Source: Gnetum montanum
Lineage: Eukaryota > Streptophyta > Gnetopsida > Gnetales > Gnetaceae
NCBI GenBank assembly: GCA_015680685.1
Contig: MNCI01023529.1
Span: forward strand, 365,963-429,962
DNA length: 64,000 nucleotides
Direction: 5' to 3'
This document shows, in pieces, positions 53,006 to 63,345 of the stretch. The translations under genes were made by a program, and so were the position numbers. Numbering within the stretch: the stretch's first letter is position 1; the number at the start of each line of letters is the position of its first letter. The notes under the pieces are model-generated. The model did no database searches, was not told the DNA's origin, and saw nothing but the letters and a program-made list of their open reading frames with translations.

Positions 53006-54483
53006 TGCATAATTTGTATTTACAGGAATGAGAATCCTTATATAGTATTATGGGTTGTATTAAATTTTAAATAAAACCCAAATCTAAAAAGAAAAAATTA
53101 GTTATTTTTTTAAAGAAACCTAAGTCACCCAATATGTTTTTAAATATAACACAAACCGAAAAATAAAAATTATTTGTTTTTTTAAAAAAACCTTATATAG
53201 TATTATGGGTTGACTTAAATTTTAAATAAAACCCAAATCTAAAAATAAAAATTAGTTATTTCTTTAAAAAAACCTAAGGCACCTAATATGTTTTTAAATA
53301 TAACCCAAACCTAAAAATAAAAATTAGTTGTTTTATAGAATTATTTGGGAAACAGAATTCCATGAAATATTGAGCTGAGCAAGTTTCGTACCCATTGCCA
53401 ATTTACTGTGCTTCAGTAGGCGCTTTTGAATCCAACAATCCAATGCAAATTGTTCATCTAATGAAGCGTATTTATGGTTTTTAATGGACAAAACCTTTGG
53501 AATGAGGACGCAACCTTTCTAAACGTATTACGCAACCTATCTAAATGTATTTTTGTTTTGCAATAGACGTAACCTTTCATAGTATGACGACATAATAATT
53601 ATTAAGAAAAAGGAAAGAAAATGAGTGAAAGTTGGGAAGATCTACCAGTAGATTTTAGTTTTCCATCAACTAGTGTGTATGCTCTCACTCTCGAAATTAA
53701 AGTGAATGAAAGAGAAGATTACGTGTTTTTTTGCTTGGGACATTGCCCCTTTTAATGAAGTGTCTGCAATTTTTATGAGCTACCCGCTACCCGCACAAAC
53801 AAGACGATTTCTGAGCACTCATCGAAGGAGGCGCAGGCACATGTGCAATCGTAGTGATGCTATGGCCCTGGGCCTTTGTCATCTTTTTCTTTGTGCTTGG
53901 CGTGGCCGCAAGTGTGGCCCCTCCAATGTCATTCTCTTATGAGTTACAAAGAGATGTTCTCCGATTTTCCTGACTAGAATTGACAAAAAGTTTGGTCTGT
54001 TGAAAAGTGAAAGGGAATTACATTTGTAGTTAAGAAATTTCAAAGTACAAACAGTGAACTCTATTGAATTCTCAAAAAGAACGACTTTGAAAAACTCTCT
54101 GGTTAAAGCCTACGGTTTATTATTATTGTGCATAATTTACACTTTTACATGGACACAGAAGAAGCCATGTTTCAATTTATGATGTCCGCATGTCATCGAT
54201 TTGCAAGTCCATTCTATCTCCAACGATTTCAAACCAAGACATCACGGAAAATTTTGGGACAGTTAACTTGCATTTTTGTACAAATGGTGGTATTCTCTAC
54301 GACAGTTTTGTCACTGCCATTATGATAAAATTTTCTGTTTCATTGTTTTGACTTGTTGAAGTTATTTATTTGTATATAATTCGTTTGTTAATGAAGCGTG
54401 CATTCTGTTTTATTTCCTAGAGTTTTTGAATTGGAGCCCTCAAAGATAATTTGAATTTGTATCTCCATTGCTTGACATGGTTA
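53006..54483. other. Non-coding and possibly captured DNA inside the Helitron
   Basis: 53040-53340 contains about three copies of an AT-rich repeat with AAACCCAAATCTAAAAA words. At 53675-53693 is TGTATGCTCTCACTCTCGA, also present in both arms of the 513-bp palindrome. 53706-53942 is markedly less AT-rich and holds a 78-codon plus-strand ORF with an Arg-rich run. It is unrecognised and could be a captured host fragment. Confidence 0.4.
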
Positions 54484-54499
54484 TTACAAACTATATTTT

Positions 54500-54738
54500 T
54501 GGCATTTCAGCACTAATTGATCGAGTGGATTCCTGCTCTGCAGGTGCTGCTCAATTTCTGCAAGCATTAGCTTGGCGTCCGGACCCTCCGCGGCGAGAAT
54601 ATCCGGAATGCCCAGCTTTAAGGTTGCCATCGCCGTGAACATTTCTGCAAATGGAAGAATGAATCTCCACACAGCCTTCTAAGCCTCTACTTCGTCCTCC
54701 TTGCTTGCGAACAATCCTCGCATAGTCCCTTGCACCAT
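54500..54738 (-). pseudogene. Captured plant O-methyltransferase fragment (N-terminal exon)
   Basis: From ATG at 54738 the minus strand reads MVQGTMRGLFASKEDEVEA, a TAG stop, then KAVWRFILPFAEMFTAMATL and KLGIPDILAAEGPDAKLML, then AEIEQHLQSRNPLDQ. This is the dimerisation-domain pattern of plant caffeic-acid-type O-methyltransferases (LGIPDIL followed by L-x-EI). Only about 80 codons remain. The catalytic SAM-binding domain is absent, so it cannot work as a methyltransferase. It has the same orientation as the helicase, as expected for a captured exon. Confidence 0.65.
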
Positions 54739-54745
54739 GTTTCAT

Positions 54746-55151
54746 TCCAGTTTGCTACTTGTGTTGTTCATGCTTCTACATTTCTGTTCGGTGCTCTGCA
54801 CTTGGATTTAAGGGCGATGCTACGCATCTGCTTGTGTCGGCCTCTCCCACACACATCTCGTGAACTTTGTACACCACTTTGCATCTTGTGACCTTTGTAC
54901 AACACTGTGCAGCACCGTGGTATGGCTGCCACATCATCTGCGGATGACCATGATTCATGTCAGAGATATTTACGTTCCTCTCAGGCTGATGGCCATGGCA
55001 TATTTGCATTGTAGACTGTGCAACATTGTGACATGGCTGCCGAAGATCTTGCAGTAGAGCAAAAACTATGAAGAGGGTAGCCTGCGGCTCTGACAGATCT
55101 ACTGGTTGTGGTCGCAGCAGAGGCCATGGTTCTAACATGGTTTTCAGCCGC
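54746..55151. other. Unassigned, relatively GC-rich segment of the Helitron
   Basis: Overlapping ORFs exist on both strands (for example minus 55165-54776, 129 codons) but none shows a recognisable motif. Its base composition differs from the AT-rich surroundings, which fits captured host DNA. Confidence 0.3.
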
Positions 55152-55443
55152 AGCGTTATGCACAAAGTTGCGTTATCGAAATGGTCTGTCTAGAATTTTA
55201 GTTACACATCAACGTTGTGCACAGAGTTGCATTACCGAAATGGCCTGTCTGGAATTTTAGTTACATGTCAGCGTGATGCACAAAGTTGAGTTACCGAAAT
55301 GGCCTGTTTGGAATTTTAGTTACATGTCAGCGTTGTGCATAAAGTTGCGTTACCAAAATGGCCTATGGAAAAGTCAACGTTAGTCAGCGTTATGTACAAA
55401 AAATTAGCGTTACCGAATTATGATTGGTAATGGCCTATCGGCA
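55152..55443. repeat. 59-bp tandem array at the Helitron 5' end
   Basis: Five units start at 55152, 55211, 55270, 55329 and 55386 (periods 59, 59, 59, 57). Each has GCGTT, CACAAAGTTG and GTTACCGAAATGGCC, and the last is degenerate. The terminal bases GGTAATGGCCTATCGGCA repeat part of the unit, so the array appears to be built from the element's terminus. Confidence 0.85.
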
Positions 55444-55473
55444 TTAAGTGTTGAAATATCCAACTACTTATCA
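55444..55473 (+). repeat. 5' LTR of element G, last 30 bp
   Basis: TTAAGTGTTG...CTACTTATCA aligns base for base with 60178-60207. It is followed by the primer site TTGGTAACATTGTGAGGGAT (55474-55493), a decayed tRNA-Asp type. Confidence 0.75.
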
Positions 55474-55611
55474 TTGGTAACATTGTGAGGGATATGTCAA
55501 TGTTTGCTAGTTAGTTGATTTTATAAAATTTTTTGTATCATACATCACAAAGTGTATTTTTCACAATTAGAATAATATCCTAAAATGTACACACTTATGT
55601 GTCAAATACTT

Positions 55612-55878
55612 AACATGGCTTCTACAACTAAAGAAAAATCTCCAATTACTACTGAATTTCATTAAAGTCATGATAAGGATTACAATAAAAAAGATTAGAG
55701 TGCACTGATGCAAACTAGAGTTTCCTATGCTCATACTAACCCTTATTATCCTAATTTTACATTCATTTTTCACTAGGATGAACAACTTAGATGGAGAAAT
55801 CTATAGGGTAACATTGTATTGTTATCTAAAGGTTCAACACCATTAATGCTTCAAGTAGCCCTTATGATGAGGACATCA
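55612..55878 (+). pseudogene. Gag N-terminal fragment of element G
   Basis: ATGGCTTCTACA start, then VSYAHTNPYYPNFTFIF and RWRNL-stop-GNIVL, matching the gag start of G' at 60351. The reading PLMLQVALMMRTS runs into the fold-back insertion at 55879. Confidence 0.65.
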
Positions 55879-56599
55879 CCCAACCCTTGTGAAATCCTCA
55901 ATGTATCTTGGATATGTATGTCTTCTTGTGTTGATATTTTGATGATGATCCCACGGTGTTTTACCATGTTTGGGAGTGTTTTGGACTTATTTTGGTGAGT
56001 CTAGGAGGTTTTGAGGGTTATGGGAACTTATTTACAGGTGTTTGAATGTTCTAGATTTAAAAATGAGCATTTTTGATTTTGGCCCTAGCAAGATAGGTGT
56101 CCACACTGATAGTTAGACATCTATACTACATATTACATATCTACTATTTCTCATAGATGTCTAAGCCAAGATGTTTACTGCAAGATGTCTTCTCCAGGAT
56201 GTCTACTTTGGAAACTTTGAACTCAAGATAAACATCTACTATTTTCTTTAGATGTCTATGAGAAATAGTAGATGTCTAATATGTAGTATAGATGTCTAAC
56301 TATTAGTGTAGACATCTATCCTGCTAGGGACAAAATTAAAAATGCTCGTGTTAAGGTTTGGAACCTTTAAACACCACTAAATAAGTTCTCGTAACCCTCA
56401 AAACCTCCTAGACTCATCAAAATAAGTCCAAAACACTCCCAAACATGGTAAAACACCTTGGAATCATCATAAAAATATCAACAAAATAAGACATACATAC
56501 CCAAGATACATTGAGGATTACATAAGGGCTGGGTGATAAAGTGTGTGTGTGGTAACACTTTTTGTTTCAATATCAACAACCCTTATGATGAGGACATCA
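55859..56599. repeat. Fold-back repeat with 20-bp flanking direct repeats
   Basis: Arms 55876-56163 and 56249-56537 are inverted copies with scattered mismatches (outer ends ATCACCCA and TGGGTGAT), around an 85-bp loop of AGATGTCT-type words. CCCTTATGATGAGGACATCA occurs at 55859-55878 and 56580-56599. The left copy is native gag sequence of G, so the right copy looks like a target duplication or repair product. No coding capacity. Confidence 0.8.
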
Positions 56600-57056
56600 A
56601 ATTGAATGGTAGATTGGAGAGAAGACGAAAGGTCACACCAAGAATCTATAAATAAGAGTCTAAGGTTTGAGAAAGAGTAAGAGTAAGAGATTTGAGAGGT
56701 CTCTTGAGAGCTTATAAAAGAAGAAAGCTTGTGTAAGAAGTGTTTGAGTGAGAGGTAAGGAAGAACACTTGAGAGAGGTTGAGAGAATCTCTTATAAGTG
56801 TCTTGTCTTGAGCTTTAGCTCCATTGTGAGAAAGTGAGGATTGAGAGGGGACATGTGTGGCATCTAAGATCCTTGGAAGAGGTTTGAGTTGAGTTTGGAT
56901 CCTCATATTTTATGTAATTCTCTGCATATTAAGATTTTTCTTATAAAAAGGAGAATTTTCTCCTATTCATTATATTATTCTTGCTTCTAAGTTGAATTTT
57001 TCTTATAAAGATTGTGAAATGAGTTCTTTGTAAAGTATATTAAGGTAGAATTCACA
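56600..57056 (+). repeat. 5' LTR of gypsy element H (start uncertain)
   Basis: TATA box TCTATAAATAAG at 56646-56657 and a GA-rich leader, ending GAATTCACA at 57056. ATTGATATTAGAGCAA (57061-57076) follows, a tRNA-Met primer site (TGGTATCAGAGC type) and thus different from the tRNA-Asp elements. The LTR start may lie earlier, near 56534, since TGATAAAG occurs there. Confidence 0.55.
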
Positions 57057-57221
57057 TCATATTGATATTAGAGCAATTGATTTGGAGAAATCCACACATA
57101 TACTAGTGATCTTCATGAAATTTTTGAAAATTGTTTTGAAGGATTTTGAAGCTTTACAACCACTTAGGGTTTGGAGAAACTAAGATTGGTAAATATTGCT
57201 TGAATCTTCTTTATGAAGAGT

Positions 57222-59039
57222 ATGACTCCTAAGAACAAGATTAATCAAGAGCTTGGACAAGAGCTTCAAGAGCTCAAAGACTCCTTTAAAGCTTTTATTG
57301 CTAAAATGTAAGAAGTTCTTCCCAAGGTAATGATGAACAAACATCAAGATTTTGAAGAAGCTTCAAGAAGAATTGAAGAGAAGATTAAAAAAGAGAATCA
57401 TTTTTCATGTATGCAAAGATCAAGATGAAGAAATGATTAAAGGACTCCAAGGAGAGAAGAAATTAGAACTCAAAGGTATGAGCAAAGGTTACCTTTTCTT
57501 CAAAATAATGAGAAAAATGATGATGAAAGGTTTGTAAAGATCCTAAGAAGTGCTTTAAGAGTTCCTTATGTGGATATTCCCATATTTAAAGGTGTTGGAG
57601 GTATAGATTTCTTTCTTTCTTGGCTTTGAATTATGAATAAGTATTTTCTTATTGAGAAACTTCCTAGTGAGTCAATGATTCATGTTGTTGAGAGTAAACT
57701 TAAAGGATTAGTAGCCAAGTGGTGGGACAAGGAATGTCTCAAATACTTTGAAGAACATGAAAAGCCTATGAAGAGTTGAAAACTCATGGAATTCATGTTA
57801 AAATTTTTTTTTTGAGAAGACACTCTTCTATCATGAAGCCATTAAGAAGCTAAAATTTCTTAGACAAGGAGATCAAGAGGTAAAAGATTTTTATGTTGAA
57901 TTTTGTAAAGCTTTGGAAAAGGCTAATGTTCATTGGATTGAGTATGAGCAAGCTTCTAACTTCATTAGTGGATTAGGGATGCATATTAGCAAGAATCAAC
58001 ATTTTATGATCTTGATACTCTTGATGAAGCTTATGATCTTGCTCTCAAGGCTGAAATGAAAATCCCAATGTTTGGCTTGAAGAAGGATAAAGATTACAAG
58101 AAAAGAAATGAGAGAGACACAACTCATAAGTCAAGGAAATCATCCAAGGAGGATGGTGAAGATGAACCAAAGAAGAAGGAAAGGGAATATACTTTTTCTA
58201 GGAGGGGAAGAAGAAGGGAATCATCTTCAAGAGTTAAAGATATATGTTATAATTATGGTGAATCAGGTCATAGATAATGGAAATGCGCAAAGCCAAAGAA
58301 GAATGCCTCTAAAGGTAAGCAAATTAAAACTATGCAAGAGGATAAGCTTGAGTCTTCAAAGAAGGTATGTGGACATGATTCCTCATACATTATTGATGAA
58401 AGTGAGTTGAATAGTTGTACTTTTGTTGGACATGTTAGTACCAATGAAGATGTTATGAGGAAGAGTTTGTTTAGAGCTCATTGTGATGTTAAAGTTCATT
58501 CCATGAGTGTGCTCATTAATGGTGGAGCATAAGAAAATGTGATTTCTACCAAGGTTGTGAAGTCATTGCATTTAGTTACAATTCCTCACCATAATCCATA
58601 TAAAGTGCATTAGTTAATGAAGAATCATTATATTCAAGTTAAGGAACAATGTCTTATTGATTATTCCATTGAAGATTTTAATGATCAAATTTTGTATGAT
58701 GCATTGCCTATTGATTGTTTAGATATTATATTTGGTAGACCATGGAATTATGATAATAAGGTAATTTTTGATGGAGAATATAATAGTTGGACTATAAGGC
58801 AAGAAAATCATAACTTTAGATTGTTATCCACTATTATTGATAGTGAGGTTGGTAACTTGAATTCTTCATTGATGCTTCCTAGTTATAAGGAGGTTATGAA
58901 GGTGAATACTATTTGTAATGATGAAATTTTATTTAATGCTGAAGAGAATGCATTTGATATAGATGCTATTACTAATTGTGTGGAGTCCTATATAAATGGG
59001 AATTTTTTTTTTGTGCTATTATTTAATCTTGGGTGTTGA
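57222..59039 (+). pseudogene. Gag-protease of gypsy element H
   Basis: ATG at 57222 (MTPKNKINQELGQELQELKD). The capsid-like part has VDIPIFKGVGGIDFFLSWL and LVAKWWD. A knuckle CYNYGESGHR-stop-WKC near 58244-58290 has its second Cys changed to Tyr. The protease has LINGGA-stop-ENVIS, where the family pattern is D-S-G-A, followed by LDIIFGRPWNYDNKVIFDG, typical of gypsy proteases. It stops before RT. The lineage differs from that of A, B and G. Confidence 0.75.
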
Positions 59040-59322
59040 TGATGGTAGTATATTGTTTGATGCTTTTGGGTACTTGTATAAGTGTTGGGTTAAAATTTGC
59101 ATTGGAAAGAAGATGTTGGAAGAATAAGGAAGATTAGTTGGCAACAAGTGGAGAAATGCCATTGGTATTTGGGCATAGGGCAAGGAGGCATACTCCATGG
59201 ATTAATGTTAATAATTATTTTTCTAGATTCTTGTGCTATTCTTGTGCAAGTTTGAGTCATCATGGGAATGCAAAGAAAGAATTTCAAGGAAATGCTTAAA
59301 TGATGAAAGCATGGGGCATGAG
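59040..59322. other. Spacer before the 3' LTR of G
   Basis: No gene seen. It ends in AAGCATGGGGCATGAG, the likely polypurine tract of G. The origin of the rest (H or G) cannot be told. Confidence 0.45.
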
Positions 59323-60207
59323 TGATAAAGTTAATTTTTATTATGATTCAATATAGTATCTACAATATCGTAGCAATGATGTCATAGATACAATGTCATG
59401 GTGCATGCTACATCATTGTTAATGTAATGTCTCAGGATGCATGCAATCCTATAAATACCAATACTTAAGTGCACAATCAGTAGCTTTTCATCACATCCTT
59501 AGCCAGATTCTTGCAGTTTGTTTTTGTAACTTTAGAAATAGAGTGAATACCTATAGTGTGATGTTTGATAGTATTTTGGTGTCTTTATTCCAATGAATTA
59601 TATTTGGATGCAGTTCATGATAGTAATAAAGATCAAGGTTAGTTTGCATCATTGCAACATTCCCTTAGTTTCATTTATTTACTTAGCACAATCTTTATTG
59701 TTTTCTTAGTTAATCATTTACATTCCAAGCACTTTATTTTATATGTCATTAGTAAGAAAAATGGATATGGCTGGTTTCAACTGCTAAGTGTAGTTATTTG
59801 GTAATGCAATAGTGGCATTGATGGATTCACTTAGTAGTAATACTACTTGATAATCCTAGTGATAACTACATGAATCCAAGGCATGTACGTTAGACTAGGA
59901 TAGGATATTCATCACAATAAGCTAAGTTAGATTTACACATTCCTATTTAAGTAGACTTAGAATTTTATCTTCAACTATGTTTACTTTAGGAGCACTTAAG
60001 AGTCTCTCAACATCATTTAATCATATGCCTAACTAAGAGATAAATCATATACTTGAACTTCACTAGCTCAAAGTGGGAAGACATTGATCTTGAACTTAAC
60101 ATAAAGTATTAGCATAATTACATTGTTCATCCATGGATTATGATCTATTCACATGCTCGCACTTGTGACTTATATGGTAGAGTGATGGGACACTCGACTA
60201 CTTATCA
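59323..60207 (+). repeat. 3' LTR of G, shared with G'
   Basis: 885 bp, TGATAAAGTT...ACTTATCA. U3 has ATGATGTCAT/GCATGC words. TATA box CCTATAAATACC at 59450-59461, AATAAAGATCAAGG near 59623. It is directly followed by a primer site, so it serves as 3' LTR to the left interior and 5' LTR to the right one. Confidence 0.8.
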
Positions 60208-60350
60208 TTGGTGATGTCACTAGGGATGTGTCAATGCATGTTGAGTAATTAATCTTATAAAGTTTGTTGTATTAAGAATCAAAAAGTCTATCATTCTAGT
60301 TGAAATCAATTTTAATAATACACACATAATTTAAGCATCAAAACTATAAC

Positions 60351-62690
60351 ATGGCTTCAACACAAAGAGAAAAGATTTCACCTGCCAAAGAACTACAAAA
60401 AAGTTATTATAGAAATCATGATAATGAAGACTGGACTGCACCAATGCAAACAAGAGTTTCATATGCTCACAATGATCTATACTATCCTCACTTTACATTC
60501 ATCCTTTACCAAGATGATCAATTCAGATGGAGGAATATGTGGGGAAACATAGTCTTATAACTAGAATGCTCCATACCACTAATGTTTGAAGTAACCCTCA
60601 AGTATGCCAACCTAGGTCATGAAGAAGAAGGATATTGAGTCACAAAGAACATAACTAGGTTATATTAACTAATAGAGGCTTAGGAAAAAAGGGATGCTAT
60701 TATGGAAGCTTAGCATGAATAAGAGAAGGAAAAGAAAGTCTCTTAGATAGTTGTCTTGAGGAAATTAAAGATACCCCACTCTAGGCTGATAAATTCTATC
60801 AACTTCAAAGATCCTACTCTCACATACTAGTTATACACATTGAAGATCCTATCAACACAAAGTTGAAGTAAAATATTGTAGATGACCTTGGAATGAATGT
60901 AAAAGACTTAATATATAGGTAGAGTTCAAGGCCTAGAGCCTTTGATGAGCCAAAGGAGAATGAATCAAGGAGTCATTAAAGGATAACTAGCAAGTACTAT
61001 TCTCCAACTACTTCTTTCATGTCTTCATGCTCATCTACAGAGTCTGACAAGAAGGAACATTGATATAGAGACTATGATAGGAAAACAAAGGGATGGTGAG
61101 AGACATAAGCATGGAAGGAGATATCTTGATAGTGAAGAGGATGAATACAAATAAAGAAGAGAAAGGATCAGACATGAAGAAAAGAAGCATTATGAACATA
61201 GAAGGGATCATTGGTACAATAAAGCCTACGAACTTGATCACTATTAAGAACCCCTATTGGCCATTCATAGCATGATAAAAATCAAGGAAGTAGTCTACAT
61301 TTCAACAAGGCACATAAGGAAAAACTACATTAAGTAGGTAGACATGAACAACATGTCTAGATTCAAGGGTGGATACAATGTAGATCCATGACACCACCTT
61401 CAAGCATTCCATGATGCCTATGACCTCCAAAACATCGAAATTAATTAGCAGAAACTAAAGTTGTTCTTAAGGACATTCATTAAGAAGGAAGAAAGCTAGC
61501 ATAGACCCATATAATCGTAATTAATTCAAATATAAAGTATCACATTGGAACTCTTCAAGGATAAATATCAGAATTACTCATGAGTGTCAAACTTAAGGAA
61601 GTAGATCTAAAGATGGAAGCAAGGGACACACGAATCCCTTGATGTAGCAATGGGTAGATACTATTCCTTATTACATAGATCCCCAGGCCATGGGTTCTCA
61701 TAGAAGGAAGAACAAGGCACATAGTAGATGGGTTAAGGAACACAACTAGAGAGACCCTTGGGATTTATGCCCAAGAATGACTATTAGAGATGAATATTCA
61801 TTGAATTCAAAGGTTAATTAATCAAGTAGTGAAAGAGAAAGGAGAACTTAAGAAGAGAGAGTTAACTAAAGAAAATAATAGAGAGCCATCAATAAGAAAA
61901 TGTGATGTGTGAATATGTGACAAGAAAGAGGATGAAAGCTTAGAGGGTGTTATTTAGAAAAAGACTCTACCTATCCAAAAATTGGTAAATGATATAGCAA
62001 CTATGTTGGAGAAAATGTGGGATTCAGTGGATGAAAAATTTGCTACAACCCTAAAGATTGTGAAAGAGAAGATTAAACAAGCACTTAACAAGGGCACAAA
62101 AAGGAAGAAGAAAAGAGATTATGGACAAGAAAATTATAAGCACAAATAAAAAGTTTCTACCATTGAAGAGTATACCAAGTCTATTTTAGAGGAAGAGGAA
62201 GGTGTGCTAGTATGAACATCCTAAGGGATGTTGCCCTGTTATGGCCCACCAACAAGAATCTAGAATACATGGAATCAATCCATGTTTTGTTAAAAAGTAG
62301 ATGCCCAAAAGGCTACCTTATCCTCAAGGAAATGTAAGGCAACTTTTCCAACCAACATATTACCCAAGCGGAGCCTACCCCACAACCACAAGAGCAATAC
62401 TAGCAGCAATGGTAGCAACCACAGACATTAGCAATCCCACTGCCAAGGCAATAATATCCATACATGCAACCAAACCCTTATGGATATTACGTTCAGAATC
62501 CAATATCTCCAAGGAAGGCATCAACTCAAACTTCATCTCCTTATTATCCACTAGAATACTATAGGTCTATTACTCCAAGGATGGATCACAGTTCACATGT
62601 ACATTTGCTAGTACCTATCCATCAAATCTTCCTTCCAATTATTTGCCGCCAGTTCCATTACTTGCAATGCAGGGAGAATTGCTATCATAG
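60351..62690 (+). pseudogene. Gag of G', degenerate
   Basis: The first 69 codons are open (MASTQREKISPAKELQKSYY, with PHFTFILYQDDQFRWRNMWG). After many stops come the capsid-like part (61320-61860) and the box YEHPKGCCPVMAHQQES (about 62212-62260). The second half of the box is conserved and the frame shifts before it. A Gln/Pro/Tyr-rich tail follows. Confidence 0.7.
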
Positions 62691-62899
62691 CCCCAAAAAA
62701 AGAATGTAACCAATGCAGTCAACATGGAGGAGGAAGCAACCACACATGAACCACAATATAGGAAATGACTATTCTTCCTAAAAATTCTAGAAAAGGTTTG
62801 AAGGATGGAAAGCACATCCACTTCAGCCTCATCCACACTCAATCCTCTAAGAAATAAAAATTTTTCATCATCATCTAATGAAATGTGACAACTATCATG

Positions 62900-63345
62900 T
62901 TAACTTAGACTATCACATATTGGATCAAGGTAGGAGCAGTTCCTCAATAAATCGTGGAAGTCCCTTAGTATACCATCAAATAGCAGGTCATAAACCATGC
63001 AAGGCTCTACTAGATTTTTGGTTAGGAGTGAATCTGGTATTACAAAATATGTATAAGGCTTGGAATTTTCCACCTTTAAAGAAAAGTAACATCTTGCAAA
63101 AGCTTGCAGACTAGTCAATCACAGTTCCACTAGGACAAGTGAATCATGTGATCACTACTATTAGTGGTTGGTCCTATCCTATTGATTTTTTGGTCATTCA
63201 TGTAGGTAAAAATAAGGGTAAGTTTCCTATTATAAGTGAAAGAGCTTGGCTTAGCACTATAGATGCTAAGCTTCATACTAGAGACTTGCGCTTGGAAATC
63301 TCCAAGGAAGATTAAGCTAGAATCATTCAAGGACACAGATTTCCA
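62900..63345 (+). pseudogene. Aspartic protease region of G'
   Basis: VYHQIAGHKPCKALLDFWLGVNLVL is the active-site region with D kept and S-G lost. KAWNFPPLKKSNIL follows, then a decayed strand with AWLSTIDAKLHTRDLRLEI. Confidence 0.65.

Larger units (their letters stand above)
46935..55443 (-). mobile_element. Helitron, 8.5 kb, degenerate, minus strand
   Basis: Inserted in the 5' LTR of G. Against the uninterrupted LTR at 59323-60207 the join 46934|55444 loses no base (30 LTR bases follow in both) and lies between A and T, as is typical for Helitrons, without target duplication. The 3' end on the minus strand is CTAG followed by T, fitting CTRR|T. The 5' end reads TGCCGATAGG rather than the canonical TC. 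Inside, in transcription order, are a 59-bp tandem array, captured gene pieces, a Rep/helicase pseudogene and a 513-bp palindrome at the 3' end. Confidence 0.75.
46135..60207 (+). mobile_element. Gypsy element G (split 5' LTR, replaced interior, 3' LTR)
   Basis: The 5' LTR is 46135-46934 plus 55444-55473 (830 bp once the Helitron is removed) and the 3' LTR is 59323-60207. Between them lie a primer site (55474-55493), a gag N-terminus (55612-55878), a fold-back repeat and a foreign gypsy fragment H. G's own pol is missing. The purine tract GCATGGGGCATGAG precedes the 3' LTR. Confidence 0.7.

Noticed and set aside
53674-53693. Helitron 5' terminus at this point instead of 55443
   Set aside because: The base before the inferred TC is T rather than A, and the empty-site comparison places the boundary at 55443/55444. 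It is kept only as a possible inner end.
54776-55165. 129-codon minus-strand ORF as a new gene
   Set aside because: No motif is seen, both strands are open to a similar degree, and its start lies in the 59-bp repeat array.
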